Program-made: the position numbers and the translations under genes
In this document: positions 1 through 9,099 of the stretch, in pieces
How positions within the stretch are numbered: the stretch's first letter is position 1
Layout of the letters: each line of letters begins with the position of its first letter
Notes under the pieces: generated by a model
Database searches by the model: none
What the model was told of the DNA's origin: nothing
What the model saw: only the letters and a program-made list of their open reading frames with translations
From: CAMXAS01 sp964442435
GTDB taxonomy: Bacteria; Bacteroidota; Bacteroidia; Bacteroidales; P3
Reading direction: 5' to 3'
Assembly (NCBI GenBank): GCA_964442435.1
Contig: CAYTZG010000007.1
Coordinates: 48,026 to 112,025, forward strand
DNA: 64,000 nucleotides

Positions 1-1
1 T

Positions 2-607
2 GACACATTTGAAGCTATATTGAAATGTAAGCGCTACGGCACATTTTTGCATTATTTGATACATGTAGAGTATGATGAAGAAGACTATGAACACAATAAT
101 ATTAAATCGATATCAAAAGTAGGGCAATACCCATCTGTCGCTGATTTTCATATAGGGAAAGTGCACAAATACGACAAGGTGTTACCTAAAGATAAAATGC
201 GAGAGCTGACAAAAGCGATTGGTTTGGCAGCAAATGGTGTCGGTATTGGTTCTTTTGTTTATTTAAGAAGAATTTTTGAGCATCTGGTATTCGAAGCATT
301 GGAAGTTGCCAAGACAAAGAACGAAAAATTTGATATAGTGGCTTTCAATACGGCACGAATGAGTGAAAAGATACAGATGCTCTCTGGTTATTTACCTGAC
401 TTTTTGGTAGAAAACCACACAATATACGGTGTTCTAAGTAAAGGTATACACGAGTTAAGCGAAGAAGTTTGTAATAAATACTTTTCAATTCTTAAAGAAA
501 GCATAGAAATGATTTTGGATGAAAAACTTGAGGCGCACCAAAAAGAATTAAAAAAGGATAACATAAAGAAAACCTTGGCTCAAATTGTGGGAGAGATAAA
601 AAAGTAG
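2..607 (+). CDS. Hypothetical protein, 5' end outside window
   Basis: The reading frame is open from base 2, so the TTG at 20 is probably internal and the true start lies left of the window; about 201 residues are visible. The visible part is mostly charged and helical, with a conserved-looking core around RRIFEHLVFEAL and GVLSKGIHELSEE and a lysine-rich C-terminus. I recall similar Bacteroidetes proteins being labelled short-chain dehydrogenase, but I see no Rossmann glycine motif here and do not support that name. It ends 5 nt before the next gene and is AT-rich like it, so the two probably share a transcript that continues into the type III restriction-modification genes. Function unknown. 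Confidence 0.7.
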   Translation, partial: DTFEAILKCKRYGTFLHYLIHVEYDEEDYEHNNIKSISKVGQYPSVADFHIGKVHKYDKVLPKDKMRELTKAIGLAANGVGIGSFVYLRRIFEHLVFEALEVAKTKNEKFDIVAFNTARMSEKIQMLSGYLPDFLVENHTIYGVLSKGIHELSEEVCNKYFSILKESIEMILDEKLEAHQKELKKDNIKKTLAQIVGEIKK

Positions 608-612
608 ATACA

Positions 613-1293
613 ATGCATATGAAAATGTTTTTTAAGAAATATTGGTGGCTTTTAATAATAGTTATTGTATTGCTATTCTTGCCATTATTGATAAATTTAT
701 GCTATTATTTGGAGTCTGATTGTTCTGCATTACACGCCCCTTCCGCGTGGACTTCTTTTTGGGCAACCTATCTTGCAGCCATCGCATCATTTGCAATGGT
801 TGTTATTACTTATCAAACTCTTAAACATAGTAGGCGACAATTGGATGAATTAAAACAACAATGGTTAGCTGAGCATACCCCCTATCTGTCTTGTCAACTA
901 ATAGCGGAAAACACTCACTTTAAGCTACGAATATTTAACTCTAGCGATATTGCGGCTACGGATGTTGCAATTGCAATAACCAATCATTTGATTGAAGATA
1001 AACCTTATGGCTTATCGAAACTTGAAGATTTTCTGAAAAATCAAGTTTTTGTAATCCCACCAAAAGAAAGTCTATATTTTACCATTTGGATAACACCCTA
1101 CCCTGAAGAGGAGAATCTTCCTGATGGATATATAGAAATTAAGCTGAAAATGCCTACAATAGATTTTGGCAACTACAATCTTTATCCGCGGAATTTTGCG
1201 TTTGTTTCGTATGGTGATAGTGTCCGTCCAATTGTAGATGAGATTTCAAAAGTCGCTGATAAAATTAAAGACCAAAAAGTTATACTCAAGTAG
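613..1293 (+). CDS. Hypothetical protein with two N-terminal membrane segments
   Basis: 226 residues. Two hydrophobic stretches, residues about 11-33 (WWLLIIVIVLLFLPLLINL) and 48-66, are followed by a basic, probably helical segment and a cytosolic-looking domain of about 140 residues. No enzyme motif is visible. The stop codon is one base before the ATG of the methyltransferase gene, and the upstream gene ends 5 nt before it, so it is within the restriction-modification transcript. AT-rich base composition matches the preceding gene and the centre of mod but not the housekeeping genes further right. It could be a membrane-anchored accessory factor of the defence locus; that is inference from position only. 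Confidence 0.7.
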   Translation: MHMKMFFKKYWWLLIIVIVLLFLPLLINLCYYLESDCSALHAPSAWTSFWATYLAAIASFAMVVITYQTLKHSRRQLDELKQQWLAEHTPYLSCQLIAENTHFKLRIFNSSDIAATDVAIAITNHLIEDKPYGLSKLEDFLKNQVFVIPPKESLYFTIWITPYPEEENLPDGYIEIKLKMPTIDFGNYNLYPRNFAFVSYGDSVRPIVDEISKVADKIKDQKVILK

Positions 1294-1294
1294 A

Positions 1295-2992
1295 ATGTCA
1301 CAAAACAGACTAACTAAACTCGAACTTACTTGGATTGGTAAGTACGATGAGGATAAACAACCGCTTGAACCGCGGATTTTGATAGAGCATCCCGAATATT
1401 CTTATGGCGAGGTTGAAGCGGGCGTGCTACCGAACGGCAAACCGTGGAACGGCAATATGCTGATTCACGGCGATAACTTGCTTGCGCTGAAATCGCTTGA
1501 ACAAGACTACGCGGGACAAGTGAAGTGTATCTATATCGACCCTCCGTACAACACGGGTAGCGCGTTTGGACAGTATGATGACAATATAGAACATAGTATA
1601 TGGCTTTCTCTTATGAGAGAGCGATTAAGAATACTATTTAGGCTTTTGGATAAAGAGAAAGGAACTCTATGGGTTTCTTTAGATGATAATGAGGCTCATT
1701 ACCTTAAGGTGTTGGGAGATGAAATTTTCGGAAGACATAATTTTATTGCAGATGTTGTATGGGAAAAAAGCGATAGTCCTAAAATGGATTCAAAATTATT
1801 TTCTTCTAGATATGACCATACCTTGGTTTGGGCAAAAAATATAGAAACGGTAACACTAAATGGTTTTAAACCTGACAATATTCCGCCTCATTATAACAGA
1901 ATAACAGATGAAGGTACCCCATATTATCTTAAGCCTCTAAGAGCTATGGGAGCAGCAGATAGACGCGAAGATAGGCCTTCATTATATTTCCCGATTAAAG
2001 CCCCTAATGGAGCTGATATTTTTCCAATAAGAACAGATGGTTCAGATGGAAGATGGCGATGGAGTAAAGAGAAAATCGAGTCTTCTCCGCACCTTATTGA
2101 GTGGGTTGATGGCAAAAATGGATATACCCCTTATTTTAAAGTTCTGTTTGGAGAAAACGCCATTGTGCCACCTGAAACTCTTTGGAACTTCAATGAAGCC
2201 GGCAGTAATCGAGTTGCAAAACAAGAAATTAAGGCGTTGTTCGATTCTCAGAAAAATTTTGATACTCCGAAACCCGAGAAATTAGTTCAACGCATAATTT
2301 ATGTTTCAACTAACCCTGGCGACCTTGTTCTCGACAGTTTCCTCGGTAGCGGCACCACGGCGGCGGTGGCCCACAAAATGGGGCGCCGGTGGATTGGGGT
2401 AGAGCTCGGTGACCATGCCTATACGCATTGCGCCGTTCGCATGAAGAAAGTAATCGATGGTGAACAGGGCGGCATCAGCAAGGTCACCAACTGGAAAGGC
2501 GGCGGCGGTTTCAAGTTTTACGAACTGGCGCCGAGTCTGCTCAACCGTGACAAACATGGAAACCTCGTAATCAACAAGGAGTATAACGCCGATATGTTGG
2601 CGGCGGCCATGGCCAAGCACCAAGGTTTTACCTATGAACCTGATGCTGCGGTGTATTGGAAACAAGGCAAGGGTTCGGAAAAGGATTACATCTTTACCAC
2701 CACGCAGTTCCTTACCGTTGAGGCCTTGGAACAACTCCACGCGCAATTGGGCGAGGGTGAATCGCTGTTGATATGCTGCACCTCGTTCCAACCCGAATGC
2801 CGTAACCGCTTTGCGAACATCACCCTCAAAAAGATTCCGCAGATGCTTCTCGGCCGTTGTGAATTCGACCACAACGACTATTCGCTCAACATCGTCTCCC
2901 TGCCGGAAGTCGAAGGAGAAGATGATGGAGTTGAAGACGTTAACACTGAAGGTAAAGGCACCGAGATGGCTTCACAAACCGATACAGAATAA
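1295..2992 (+). CDS. mod: Type III restriction-modification DNA methyltransferase (Mod)
   Basis: 565 residues from the ATG at 1295; the longer frame starting at 1238 would overlap the previous gene. It transfers a methyl group from S-adenosylmethionine to DNA and also supplies sequence recognition for the Res partner. The catalytic motif DPPY is at about residues 82-85 and the SAM-binding motif FLGSGTTA at about 348-355, the order typical of beta-class N6-adenine or N4-cytosine methyltransferases such as Mod. The region between the motifs, where Mod proteins carry the target recognition domain, is visibly AT-richer than both flanks: bases 1621-1680 have 20 G+C of 60, while 2341-2400 have 43 of 60. 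The restriction subunit lies downstream after two small genes. The C-terminal 200 residues are typical of the family's less conserved tail. Confidence 0.93.
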   Translation: MSQNRLTKLELTWIGKYDEDKQPLEPRILIEHPEYSYGEVEAGVLPNGKPWNGNMLIHGDNLLALKSLEQDYAGQVKCIYIDPPYNTGSAFGQYDDNIEHSIWLSLMRERLRILFRLLDKEKGTLWVSLDDNEAHYLKVLGDEIFGRHNFIADVVWEKSDSPKMDSKLFSSRYDHTLVWAKNIETVTLNGFKPDNIPPHYNRITDEGTPYYLKPLRAMGAADRREDRPSLYFPIKAPNGADIFPIRTDGSDGRWRWSKEKIESSPHLIEWVDGKNGYTPYFKVLFGENAIVPPETLWNFNEAGSNRVAKQEIKALFDSQKNFDTPKPEKLVQRIIYVSTNPGDLVLDSFLGSGTTAAVAHKMGRRWIGVELGDHAYTHCAVRMKKVIDGEQGGISKVTNWKGGGGFKFYELAPSLLNRDKHGNLVINKEYNADMLAAAMAKHQGFTYEPDAAVYWKQGKGSEKDYIFTTTQFLTVEALEQLHAQLGEGESLLICCTSFQPECRNRFANITLKKIPQMLLGRCEFDHNDYSLNIVSLPEVEGEDDGVEDVNTEGKGTEMASQTDTE

Positions 2993-3017
2993 ATATCATT
3001 TTTAAGATTGTAGATGT

Positions 3018-3725
3018 ATGAGACAGATTTTTAATATATATTGCGATGAGAGTTGCCATTTGGAACACGATGGCGAAAAGGCTATGGTTATTGGGGGGGT
3101 ATGGTGTCCACGGGATAAAAAAGATGACATCTTCCGTCGCCTTAGGGAAATCAAGGAGGAACACGGACTTAGTAGGCGGTTGGAAATAAAATGGAATAAA
3201 GTGTCAAAAGGACAGTTGGCTTTTTATATGGATGTCGTCAACTACTTTTTTGACAACTGCGATCTACATTTTAGGGCTTTGGTCGTACCCAATAAGCAGG
3301 AACTGAATCACGAGGCGCATAACCAAACTCATGATACATTCTATTATAAGATGTATTTCAATATGCTTAAAGCTCTGTTTGAACCTGATTGCGGTTATAA
3401 TATCTACATTGATATTAAAGATACAAGAGGGCAGAGGAAAGTGGAAAATTTGCACGAAAGATTGTGCAACAACCACTACGACTTTAATAGGGATTTGATA
3501 CAAAAAGTGCAACAAGTCCGTTCGGAAGAGGTTGAACTCGTTGCTTTGGCAGACCTGTTAATCGGAGCCATCTCGTATTTGCATCGAGATAAAACTACCA
3601 GTGATGCGAAGTTGCGTTTGATTGAACGTATTAAGGAAAGAAGCGGATACAATTTGAAGTCAAGTACTCTTTATCGAGAGAACAAATTTAATATTTTTGT
3701 TTGGCAAGGCGGTTATGGAAGATAG
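3018..3725 (+). CDS. DUF3800 family protein between mod and res
   Basis: 235 residues. The N-terminal IYCDESCHLE, the central IYIDIKDTRG and the C-terminal ALADLLIGAI match the pattern of acidic residues that defines DUF3800, a family thought to have an RNase H-like fold and often found beside defence genes and on mobile elements. A nuclease role is therefore plausible but unproven. The gene starts 25 nt after mod and its last 11 nt overlap the next gene, which implies translational coupling. Its position inside the type III operon suggests it works with, or is carried by, the restriction system. The start is the ATG at 3018; there is no strong ribosome-binding site, as usual in Bacteroidetes. 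Confidence 0.85.
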   Translation: MRQIFNIYCDESCHLEHDGEKAMVIGGVWCPRDKKDDIFRRLREIKEEHGLSRRLEIKWNKVSKGQLAFYMDVVNYFFDNCDLHFRALVVPNKQELNHEAHNQTHDTFYYKMYFNMLKALFEPDCGYNIYIDIKDTRGQRKVENLHERLCNNHYDFNRDLIQKVQQVRSEEVELVALADLLIGAISYLHRDKTTSDAKLRLIERIKERSGYNLKSSTLYRENKFNIFVWQGGYGR

Positions 3726-4314
3726 AATATTGCCCCGAAAGATATATCTTGAAGAATATGGCGGGGATTATCACAGATATATTGACGCTGTATATGCGCT
3801 ATTTGAAGCAGATTTCATTAGACACAAAGCCACTTTTGGTTCCCATCATCTAAACATGAAATTCAATCCTCTCTTTCAAGGGCGTGCATATACATTTTAT
3901 CACATGACGCATAAAGGAGAGATTGAGACTGAACGAGAACCAGATCTTCGTCGATGTGAGTGTATGCCATGGGCTCGGCCAACTATTGAACATGTTGAGG
4001 AGTGGCAGTTGAAATTCTGGAGACAGTCTCGTAAAAATTCTAATAACAGGATATGCATCTGTTTGGAAAACGACAATGATGTGGACTATTTTGTGGTATT
4101 AGAGGTCAGAAGTACGTATGTGTTGTTATGGACTGCTTTTGTTGCTGAACGGAGTCACGAAACAATTAAAAAGATGCGTGAATATAAGGAATGGAAATCT
4201 ACTGAAGGGCAAAACATAAATACTCCAGATGAAATAATTGACTTCATCCAAAAGGAAATAAAAGCAAGGGGCGGCAATGCCGCCCCCGTAACTCCTCCAA
4301 CACATGGTTGTTGA
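3715..4314 (+). CDS. Hypothetical protein coupled to the DUF3800 gene
   Basis: 199 residues from the ATG at 3715, which overlaps the DUF3800 gene by 11 nt; the upstream TTG at 3697 is less likely. The sequence is rich in aromatic and charged residues: an N-terminal EEYGGDYHRYIDAVYALFEA segment, a centre with CECMPWARPTIEHV, then RICICLENDNDVDYFVVLEV followed by LLWTAFVAE. The last pair of strands resembles small phage-type nuclease domains of the RelE/barnase-like group (so-called PBECR proteins), but I can name no catalytic residue with certainty. The tight coupling suggests that this protein and the DUF3800 protein act as a pair, possibly as effector and partner. Function not assigned. Confidence 0.75.
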   Translation: MEDRILPRKIYLEEYGGDYHRYIDAVYALFEADFIRHKATFGSHHLNMKFNPLFQGRAYTFYHMTHKGEIETEREPDLRRCECMPWARPTIEHVEEWQLKFWRQSRKNSNNRICICLENDNDVDYFVVLEVRSTYVLLWTAFVAERSHETIKKMREYKEWKSTEGQNINTPDEIIDFIQKEIKARGGNAAPVTPPTHGC

Positions 4315-4375
4315 GATGGTGCAAAGTTAAGCCTTTATTGCGGCAAAAGCAAATAATTTTACAAAGTGTTTTAGA

Positions 4376-7084
4376 ATGAACGCTATAACCCAAAATATCA
4401 AGCAGCGGCTTTCGCTTCGTAAGCCGCTTGCAGACGCGCTTGAGGTCACGGCCAAGATTACCGACAAACTGTCGCTTACCAAGCCTCCCCAAGCGGACGA
4501 TAAGTTGACTGCATTTCTCAAGAAAGAATTGGATGCGGTTAAGGCCATTGTACCGACGATTAAGGATTTTGACCGTAACTTCCCGTCGCTTGCTTTCTCA
4601 ATAGCCACCGGTATCGGTAAAACCCGTCTGATGGGTGCCATCATTGCCTATCTATACCTACAATACGACATCAAGCATTTCTTTATTTTGGCGCCAAACC
4701 TGACTCTATATGAGAAATTGAAACGTGATTTCGGAGAACCGGGTTATGAGAAATACGTTTTCAAGGGTATCAGCGAATTTGCAAGCCAAGGGCCTCAGAT
4801 TATTACGGGCGAAACCTACGATGGAAGACAGCTTTCAACGGGTTTGCCTTTGCAAATCAATATATTCAATATCGCAAAGTTCAACAAGGACACGAAGAAC
4901 GGCGCCAAAGGTGAACCGCGGATGCGCCATCTGTCGGAATATCTCGGCGAATCCTATTTCCAATATCTTGCCGGACTGCCTGACCTCGTTATCCTTATGG
5001 ATGAGGCACATCGTTACCATGCCGATGCCTCAAAACGGGCCATCAACGAACTCCGCCCCATACTCGGTTGCGAAATGACGGCTACGCCGCTTGACGAAAA
5101 AGGCAAGCCGTTCAAAAACATCGTGTTCGAATATAATTTGGCCGAGGCCCTTGCCGATAAGAAATACGTCAAAGACCCGACGGTAGCCGGTCGCAAGAAC
5201 TTCGATAAACACAATTATATGCCCGACGAAATCGAAATCATCAAGTTGGAGGATGGTATCAACGTGCATGAGCGCACGAAAGTCGCCATAGAATTATATG
5301 CTAAACAGAATGACAAGCATATTGTACATCCGTTCATATTGGTGGCCTGCCGTGACATCGCCCATGCCCGCAGTGTCAAGGATTTGCTTGAGAGTGACCG
5401 GATTTTTCATGGCAAGTATCGTGGCAAAGTTCTGCAAATAGACAGTTCGACAAAGAAAGACGAAGAAATCGAACAGCAGTTTATCGCTCTGGAAGCACCC
5501 GACAACAAAATAGAAATCGTTGTCCATGTCAATATGCTGAAAGAGGGTTGGGATGTCAACAATCTATATACGATTATCCCTTTGCGGGCTGCCGATGCCG
5601 CCATACTTATCGAACAGACCATCGGGCGCGGGCTTCGTTTGCCGTATGGCGGTGAACGCACAGGAAACAAGGATGTCGATACTTTGACCGTTATCGCCCA
5701 TGAGAATTTTGCGGCGGTGATTGCCAAAGCCCAAAGCGGCGACAGCGTTCTCAGTAAACTTACCTATGTGGAGTTGGATGAAGCCGACCCCAAAGATCGT
5801 CCGGGCAAGGTCGTGGCAACAACACCTACCATCCTTCAGAAATACAAACAACACAAAAATCTGACTCTGACGGAGCAAGAGTTGCAGGCGGCGGTATGTG
5901 CCAGCGATGCGGTTCGCGCCGTCATGGCGGTTATCCCGCATTTTGCCGAGAAAGTAGAACATCACAGTGATTTGGCGAAGCCCAATATCATTAAACAAAT
6001 ACGGCAGAACGCGGCTGACTTCATCAAACAGGAAACCCAAAATTCGAATCCGCTTTTCGCGGTCCAAGAAGCCACCGAACGAATCGCTCAACTTGATAAG
6101 GTTATTCAGGCCGTCGTTATTGACTATGAAAAAAATGTCATTGAGATTCCGCGACTTGTCGTTGAGCAACCCCAAGCCAAAAAGGTATTCGAAGACTTTG
6201 ATCTCAATACGGACAACGGATTCAATCTTGCTGATGTGAGTTATGAAATATTGCGTCAAAGCCTTGATACCGGAGAGCGTGATGTTATTGAAGGCAAGTC
6301 CGGTACATTCAAGGGAAATGCCATTGATTTGTTGGTAGAGCGTCTTGCTGCCTATGACGATATTGATTATGATACCTATGCGGATTTATTGTACAAACTC
6401 GCGGAACAGGCGGTAGCCGCGATACGTTCTTATACGCCGGGTATAAAAGACGATGAGGTGGCCGAGAAAGTAAACGCCTACAAGGAATCCTTGGCCGATA
6501 ACATTTATCGTCAGATGAATGAACACTCCCATCTAGAACACGATAGTGTGCCATTGAAGCGTGTATTGCCATTCAGCCGGATGCTTGACCAACATCTCGT
6601 TGAAAATGAATACGGGTATCGTATGGTGAGTGATATTCCGGAAACGGCCTCGTTGGCCAAAAAATATATCGTCAGAGGATTTCTTAAATCGTATTATTCG
6701 GAATATCGTTTTGACAGTTCAACGGAGTGGGATTTCGCGTATGTTCTCGAATCGGATAACATCAAAGTTTTGAAATGGTTGCGGCCGGTTCCGCAACAGT
6801 TCAGCATCTATTGGCATGACGGTACCAAACGATACGAACCCGACTTTATTGTGGAAACGGCTGATGCGGTTTATATGTGTGAAACCAAAGCCGCCAAAGA
6901 CATTGAAGATGCCGATGTGCAGGAAAAGGCGGAAGCGGCGCGTGCTTATTGTAAGATCGTTTCGGCTTACAATGCCCAACACAATGGCAAGCCATGGCGG
7001 TATGTGATTATTCCGCATTCCGTGGTGAAGCGCACAAACTCTTTTGATTACATCTTGAGTAAGTCGAACCTATTTAACGGATAA
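4376..7084 (+). CDS. res: Type III restriction endonuclease subunit (Res)
   Basis: 902 residues. A superfamily 2 helicase/translocase core comes first: Walker A ATGIGKT at about 77-83, the Walker B DEAH in VILMDEAHRYH at about 209-212, MTATPLDEKG, and motif VI in GRGLRLPYGGE. The C-terminus holds a PD-(D/E)XK-type nuclease signature, PDFIVETADAVYMCETKAAK, at about residues 820-840, where D, E and K are the expected metal-binding and catalytic residues. All motifs are intact, so it looks active. With Mod it should cleave DNA carrying unmethylated sites in head-to-head orientation. A 61-nt gap separates it from the preceding gene. The composition is more GC-rich than in the two genes before it, closer to the ends of mod. 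Confidence 0.94.
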   Translation: MNAITQNIKQRLSLRKPLADALEVTAKITDKLSLTKPPQADDKLTAFLKKELDAVKAIVPTIKDFDRNFPSLAFSIATGIGKTRLMGAIIAYLYLQYDIKHFFILAPNLTLYEKLKRDFGEPGYEKYVFKGISEFASQGPQIITGETYDGRQLSTGLPLQINIFNIAKFNKDTKNGAKGEPRMRHLSEYLGESYFQYLAGLPDLVILMDEAHRYHADASKRAINELRPILGCEMTATPLDEKGKPFKNIVFEYNLAEALADKKYVKDPTVAGRKNFDKHNYMPDEIEIIKLEDGINVHERTKVAIELYAKQNDKHIVHPFILVACRDIAHARSVKDLLESDRIFHGKYRGKVLQIDSSTKKDEEIEQQFIALEAPDNKIEIVVHVNMLKEGWDVNNLYTIIPLRAADAAILIEQTIGRGLRLPYGGERTGNKDVDTLTVIAHENFAAVIAKAQSGDSVLSKLTYVELDEADPKDRPGKVVATTPTILQKYKQHKNLTLTEQELQAAVCASDAVRAVMAVIPHFAEKVEHHSDLAKPNIIKQIRQNAADFIKQETQNSNPLFAVQEATERIAQLDKVIQAVVIDYEKNVIEIPRLVVEQPQAKKVFEDFDLNTDNGFNLADVSYEILRQSLDTGERDVIEGKSGTFKGNAIDLLVERLAAYDDIDYDTYADLLYKLAEQAVAAIRSYTPGIKDDEVAEKVNAYKESLADNIYRQMNEHSHLEHDSVPLKRVLPFSRMLDQHLVENEYGYRMVSDIPETASLAKKYIVRGFLKSYYSEYRFDSSTEWDFAYVLESDNIKVLKWLRPVPQQFSIYWHDGTKRYEPDFIVETADAVYMCETKAAKDIEDADVQEKAEAARAYCKIVSAYNAQHNGKPWRYVIIPHSVVKRTNSFDYILSKSNLFNG

Positions 7085-7102
7085 CGTTAGTGGGAGGTGT
7101 CA

Positions 7103-7342
7103 CTACCTTTACTCGCGGCGTTGCCGCTCGTGAAGGTAGGAGGCATTTCGGCAGAAGCAGCCATTTTACTCGTTCGAAAACAACTATCACTCATTGTGTT
7201 CGCGATAGTTTCATATCACGCCAGAACAATCTGCAAAACGAGTTTTGCGTTTGTTTCGTCGTGATATTTCCGCGGCTATCGCCGCTCGTTTTCTCTCTTC
7301 GTTGCAGGGACTTGCTTCTACGCTCAATTTTCACTATCTTTG
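7103..7342 (+). repeat. Structured intergenic element, copy A (upstream of DUF1573 gene)
   Basis: Fills most of the 328-nt gap between res and the DUF1573 gene. It opens with a hairpin: TTTAC (7108-7112), an internal tc/tc mismatch, GCGGC (7115-7119), loop gtt, GCCGC (7123-7127), GTGAA (7130-7134); in this copy the stem is extended by CTACC/GGTAG (7103-7107 and 7135-7139). Further hairpins follow, including a CTATC/GATAG stem. It ends in a promoter, TTG (7312-7314), 20 nt, TATCTTTG (7335-7342). Copies B (17022-17258) and C (35181-35427) share this layout with compensatory base changes in the first stem. The 108-codon frame running through the element is not thought to be a gene. Confidence 0.75.
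7312..7342 (+). promoter_or_regulatory. Bacteroidetes-type promoter for DUF1573 operon
   Basis: TTG at 7312-7314 and TATCTTTG at 7335-7342 with a 20-nt spacer match the Bacteroidetes -33/-7 consensus. Transcription would start near 7349, giving a leader of about 64 nt before the ATG at 7413. Confidence 0.75.
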
Positions 7343-7412
7343 TCCGCGTTTTAAGGGCCTTAGGATTTCTTGGGGCTCTTTTTGGAACGGGAAACTTTAA
7401 AATTTTTAAGAT

Positions 7413-7835
7413 ATGAAAGCTATCAAAATTTTAGCGTTAGGCCTTTCCCTTATGGCGACGTTCGCCGTAGCGGAAGTAAAGGCGCAGGCTACGTCGCTCG
7501 AAGCCGAGAAGACGGAAGGCCCCTCCATCCAGTTTGACAACACGACCTACGACTATGGCCAGATTGAACAGGGCGCCAACGGCGACTGCGAATTCACGTT
7601 CTCGAACGTGGGTACCGAACCGTTGCTGCTCTCCGACGTTCGCGCCAGCTGCGGCTGCACGACGCCGTCGTGGACGCGCGAGCCGATTATGCCCGGCAAA
7701 ACCGGCACGATCAAGGTGCACTACGACACCAACCGTCTGGGCGGCATCAACAAAGCCATTACCGTAACGACGAACGGCAACCCCGAACGGGTGGTGCTCC
7801 GCATAGCCGGTAACGTAAGTCCGAAGGAAAACTAA
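7413..7835 (+). CDS. DUF1573 secreted/periplasmic protein
   Basis: 140 residues with a signal peptide of about 25 residues (MKAIKILALGLSLMATFAVA and the following residues up to AQA). The mature part is one immunoglobulin-like DUF1573 domain: FDNTTYDYGQIEQG, FTFSNVGTEPLLLSDV, the hallmark SCGCT at about residues 87-91, and GTIKVHYDTN. The family is very common in Bacteroidetes as short exported proteins; its biochemical role is not established. The gene is the first after a well-formed promoter and its stop lies 14 nt before the aminotransferase start, so the two are probably cotranscribed. GC-rich, like the housekeeping genes that follow. Confidence 0.9.
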   Translation: MKAIKILALGLSLMATFAVAEVKAQATSLEAEKTEGPSIQFDNTTYDYGQIEQGANGDCEFTFSNVGTEPLLLSDVRASCGCTTPSWTREPIMPGKTGTIKVHYDTNRLGGINKAITVTTNGNPERVVLRIAGNVSPKEN

Positions 7836-7849
7836 TACCGATTTCAATC

Positions 7850-9049
7850 ATGCCTAGCATTTCAGAAAAAGCACAGAAGATGCCGGCTTCCCCTATCCGG
7901 AAGCTCGTGCCCTTTGCCGACGCGGCCAAGAAAAGAGGCGTCAAGGTTTACCACCTCAATATCGGCCAGCCCGATATCGCTTCCCCCAAGTGCGCGTTGG
8001 ACGCGGTCCGCAACAATACGTTGCCGCTCGTGGAATACAGCCACTCGGCCGGTAACCTTTCGCTGCGCAAGAAACTCGTCGAATACTATGCCAAGAACGA
8101 CATCCACGTTACGGAAAACGAAATCCTCGTAACCAACGGCGGTTCGGAAGGCATCCTGTTCGCGTTCATGACGTGTCTGAACCCCGGTGACGAAGTTATC
8201 GTGACCGAACCGTTCTACGCGAACTACAACGGTTTCGCGATGACGGCCGGCGTTGTGACGAAGCCGATTATCTCCAAGATTGAAGACGGCTTCGCGTTGC
8301 CGCCCATCGAGGAGTTTGAGAAAATCATCACGCCCAAGACCAAGGCGATTTTGATTTGCAACCCCAACAACCCGACGGGTTATCTGTATTCGAAAGCCGA
8401 ATTGGAAACCTTGGCCAAAATCGTGAAGAAACACGACCTGTTCCTGTTTGCCGATGAGGTTTACCGCGAATTCTGCTACGACGGCGAGAAGTATTTCTCG
8501 GTGATGCACCTGCAGGGTATCGAAGACAACGTGGTGTTGCTTGACTCGGTATCCAAGCGCTACTCAGCCTGTGGTTGCCGCATCGGTGCGTTCATCACGC
8601 ACAACAAGGACGTATATGCCGCCGCGATGAAGTTCGCGCAGGCGCGTCTGTCGCCGCCCTCCTACGGCCAGATCTTCTCGGAAGCGGCCGTGGATACGCC
8701 GGCTTCCTATTTCGCCGAAGTGTTGAACGAATATACGAACCGCCGCAACATCGTGGTGGAGGCCATCAACAAGATGCCGGGCTGCTTCTGCCCCAATCCG
8801 AAGGGTGCTTTCTACGCGGTGGCGCGTTTGCCGATTGACGACGCCGACAAGTTCTGCCAGTGGTTGCTGGAAGACTTCAACGACAATGGCGAGACCGTCA
8901 TGCTGGCGCCGGCCACGGGCTTCTACGCCACGCCGGGGTCGGGCAAGAACGAGGTGCGTATCAGCTACGTGCTCAAGGCCGACGACCTGCACGCCGCCAT
9001 GCGTTGTCTGGCGGCCGCCTTGAAGGTATATCCGGGCAAGACGTGCTAA
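7850..9049 (+). CDS. Pyridoxal-phosphate aminotransferase, class I/II (aspartate aminotransferase-like)
   Basis: 399 residues. Fold type I aminotransferase: the N-terminal PASPIRKLVPFADAAKKRG, the substrate-loop motif LNIGQPDI, NPNNPTGYLYS, FADEVYREF, and the PLP-binding lysine in SVSKRYSACGCRIG near residue 234. The best fit is a transaminase of the aspartate aminotransferase group that moves amino groups between glutamate/2-oxoglutarate and aspartate/oxaloacetate or a related pair; exact substrate cannot be read from the sequence. The neighbour 50 nt downstream is aspartase, which would take aspartate on to fumarate and ammonia, so the two could form an oxaloacetate-to-fumarate route useful for anaerobic fumarate reduction. 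Confidence 0.88.
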   Translation: MPSISEKAQKMPASPIRKLVPFADAAKKRGVKVYHLNIGQPDIASPKCALDAVRNNTLPLVEYSHSAGNLSLRKKLVEYYAKNDIHVTENEILVTNGGSEGILFAFMTCLNPGDEVIVTEPFYANYNGFAMTAGVVTKPIISKIEDGFALPPIEEFEKIITPKTKAILICNPNNPTGYLYSKAELETLAKIVKKHDLFLFADEVYREFCYDGEKYFSVMHLQGIEDNVVLLDSVSKRYSACGCRIGAFITHNKDVYAAAMKFAQARLSPPSYGQIFSEAAVDTPASYFAEVLNEYTNRRNIVVEAINKMPGCFCPNPKGAFYAVARLPIDDADKFCQWLLEDFNDNGETVMLAPATGFYATPGSGKNEVRISYVLKADDLHAAMRCLAAALKVYPGKTC

Positions 9050-9099
9050 GGTGTATATAATTAACGGAAAACAAAATCATACAGTAAAAGACAATAAAG

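Noticed and set aside
1238..1294. Longer N-terminus for the methyltransferase
   Set aside because: It would overlap the upstream gene by 56 nt, while the ATG at 1295 gives the usual N-terminus right after that gene's stop.
7090..7416. 108-codon frame between res and the DUF1573 gene
   Set aside because: It runs through element A and its hairpins and promoter; the corresponding frames of copies B and C are not conserved.
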